A DNA stretch of 64,000 nucleotides, from the NCBI RefSeq assembly GCF_001421805.1, contig NZ_LMLC01000004.1, positions 434,001 through 498,000 of the forward strand. Reading direction: 5' to 3'. The position numbers were made by a program, and so were the translations under genes. Below are positions 62,919-64,000 of the stretch, in pieces (position 1 is the stretch's first letter; every line of letters starts with the position of its first letter). Source of the stretch: Sphingomonas sp. Leaf34 (lineage in GTDB: Bacteria; Pseudomonadota; Alphaproteobacteria; Sphingomonadales; Sphingomonadaceae). The notes under the pieces were generated by a model. That model worked only from the letters and a program-made list of their open reading frames with translations, did no database searches and was not told the DNA's origin.

Positions 62919-64000
62919 ATGGCGATCGATAACCTGTTCGCCCGCGGTGCCCGGATGATTCACGAAGATGCCGTCGAGATGACGCTCGCGTCGCTTCGCG
63001 CATACTGGCACCAGCATGAGCATGTCGCAGTCGCCTATAGTGGCGGGAAGGACAGCACGGCGACGCTTACGCTGATCATCCACCTGATCGACGCCGGTGA
63101 ACTGCCCCAGCCCGAGCGGCTCTACGTCCTGTACGCCGACACGCGGCAAGAGCTCCCGCCCATCCAGGCTGCCGCCGAGATGATCATGGCGAAGCTTGCG
63201 GAGCGGAACTGGATTGAGGTGATCGTCGTGCGGGCGCCGATCGAGAAGCGGTTCATGCCGTACATCCTCGGGCGCGGTGTCCCGCCACCCAACAACAACA
63301 CGCTGCGCTGGTGCACGCGCCAGATCAAGGTCGACCCGATGGCCGCGGCGATGAGCGAGGCTCTGGAAAGACTGCCAGGAACACTGCTGACGATCACCGG
63401 GGTGCGCGAAGGAGAGAGCGCAGTACGCGACGGCCGGATCCGTATGTCATGCTCTAAGGATGGTGCGGAGTGCGGGCAGGGCTGGTATCAGCAGGTCCTG
63501 CCGAACTCGCCCGGCATACGCGGCCGGATAGCGACGCTGGCGCCAATTCTGCACTGGGGCGTCTGCATCGTCTGGGATTGGCTCAAGGTCTATGCGCCGC
63601 GCGAAGAGTTCGGCGGCTGGCCTACGGCGATCTTGGCGGACGCTTACGGCGGCGATGATGTTGTCGAGGTCAATGCTCGCACGGGGTGCACCGGCTGCCC
63701 GCTCGCAGCGGAGGATACCGCGCTGGCCGTCATTGTCGCGACCCCCGGCTGGACGCATCTGACGCCGCTGCTCGAGCTCCGGCCGATCTATCGGTGGATG
63801 CGGATTCCCGCCCAGCGCCACCGGAAGTCCGGCCTCGAGCGGCTGAAAGACGGGTCGATCGCGAAAAACCCGCAGCGGATGGGTCCGCTGACCCTCGAAG
63901 CGCGAGCGGTCGCGTTGGAGCAGATCCTCGACATCCAGCGACGGGTCTACGCCGGCGCCGTGGCGGCCGGGACGCCAGAGCGCGGGATCGACCTGATCAA
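62919..64000 (+). CDS. DndC-like PP-loop/PAPS-reductase-family protein, 3' truncated by window
   Basis: The frame starts at ATG 62919, with GGAGG 11 bp upstream, and is still open at 64000 (360 residues visible). VAVAYSGGKDSTATLTLI at 36-53 holds the PP-loop SGGKDS (41-46) of ATP pyrophosphatases. NTLRWCTRQIKVDP (127-140, Cys132) and RTGCTGCPL (Cys257, Cys260) match the positions of cysteines that hold the Fe-S cluster in DndC. GPLTLEARAVALEQIL at 322-337 echoes the DndC C-terminal region. DndC moves sulfur in DNA phosphorothioation; the family also includes phage and island proteins of unknown role. Its neighbours are out of view, so function is not fixed. Confidence 0.7.
   Translation, partial: MAIDNLFARGARMIHEDAVEMTLASLRAYWHQHEHVAVAYSGGKDSTATLTLIIHLIDAGELPQPERLYVLYADTRQELPPIQAAAEMIMAKLAERNWIEVIVVRAPIEKRFMPYILGRGVPPPNNNTLRWCTRQIKVDPMAAAMSEALERLPGTLLTITGVREGESAVRDGRIRMSCSKDGAECGQGWYQQVLPNSPGIRGRIATLAPILHWGVCIVWDWLKVYAPREEFGGWPTAILADAYGGDDVVEVNARTGCTGCPLAAEDTALAVIVATPGWTHLTPLLELRPIYRWMRIPAQRHRKSGLERLKDGSIAKNPQRMGPLTLEARAVALEQILDIQRRVYAGAVAAGTPERGIDLI

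Noticed and set aside
62428..62919. 163-residue plus-strand frame ending at the DndC-like start
   Set aside because: It runs through the tRNA fragment and has Arg/Ser/Gly-rich composition. Its TGATG overlap with the next gene is suggestive but not enough.

Overview
The window comes from a high-GC alphaproteobacterium, most likely a sphingomonad (Sphingomonadales). The case rests on the alphaproteobacterial FtsZ tail, the mraZ-to-ftsZ gene order, an NDUFA12-type complex I subunit beside a DUF2155 protein, a fatty-acyl-AMP ligase, and small palindromic repeats of a kind common between sphingomonad genes. Names come from reading translations and motifs; no database search was run.

Layout. (1) 1-4.0 kb is accessory: the end of a MerR-type metal regulator, a ribbon-helix-helix protein, six small mostly overlapping genes of unknown function and an AlpA-like regulator. 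No integrase is visible. (2) 4.07-10.4 kb (minus strand) is a seven-gene, fully overlapping operon: four glycosyltransferases, an acyl-CoA-dehydrogenase-like flavoprotein, a PIG-L deacetylase and a NodS-like methyltransferase. I cannot assign a product; it is the best candidate for an undescribed system. A polytopic membrane protein (10.96-12.38 kb) lies upstream on the same strand. (3) 12.8-30.3 kb is mostly chromosomal core: pyruvate dehydrogenase E2 and E3, a thioesterase, a stress protein, an M28 peptidase, a PAS-GGDEF-EAL protein, a fatty-acyl-AMP ligase, RecX, a twin cold-shock protein, DUF192, NDUFA12, DUF2155, Aat, an orphan ParA-like ATPase, a lipoprotein and a cysteine synthase.

(4) 30.8-49.7 kb is the complete division and cell wall (dcw) cluster: mraZ-rsmH-ftsL-ftsI-murE-murF-mraY-murD-ftsW-murG-murC-murB-ddl-ftsQ-ftsA-ftsZ. 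Most genes overlap by 4 nt (ATGA/GTGA). Three junctions (murE/murF, murC/murB, murB/ddl) carry palindromic elements, and two of these are read in frame as extra N- and C-terminal residues of MurB. Four C-tracts at about 10-bp spacing upstream of mraZ are candidate MraZ sites. (5) 50-59.6 kb holds a TPR/SPOR protein, a dGTPase-like HD hydrolase, a DUF1800-DUF1501 pair, argS and a SPOR membrane protein, with further palindromes between genes.

(6) 59.6-64 kb is gene-poor: a small conserved-looking protein, tRNA-Lys(CTT), and long stretches without convincing genes. It includes a 48-nt fragment identical in form to the 3' end of a tRNA-Asn(GTT), probably the boundary of an integrated island. To its right begins a DndC-like PP-loop/Cys-rich protein that runs off the window and may belong to a DNA-modification or defence locus.
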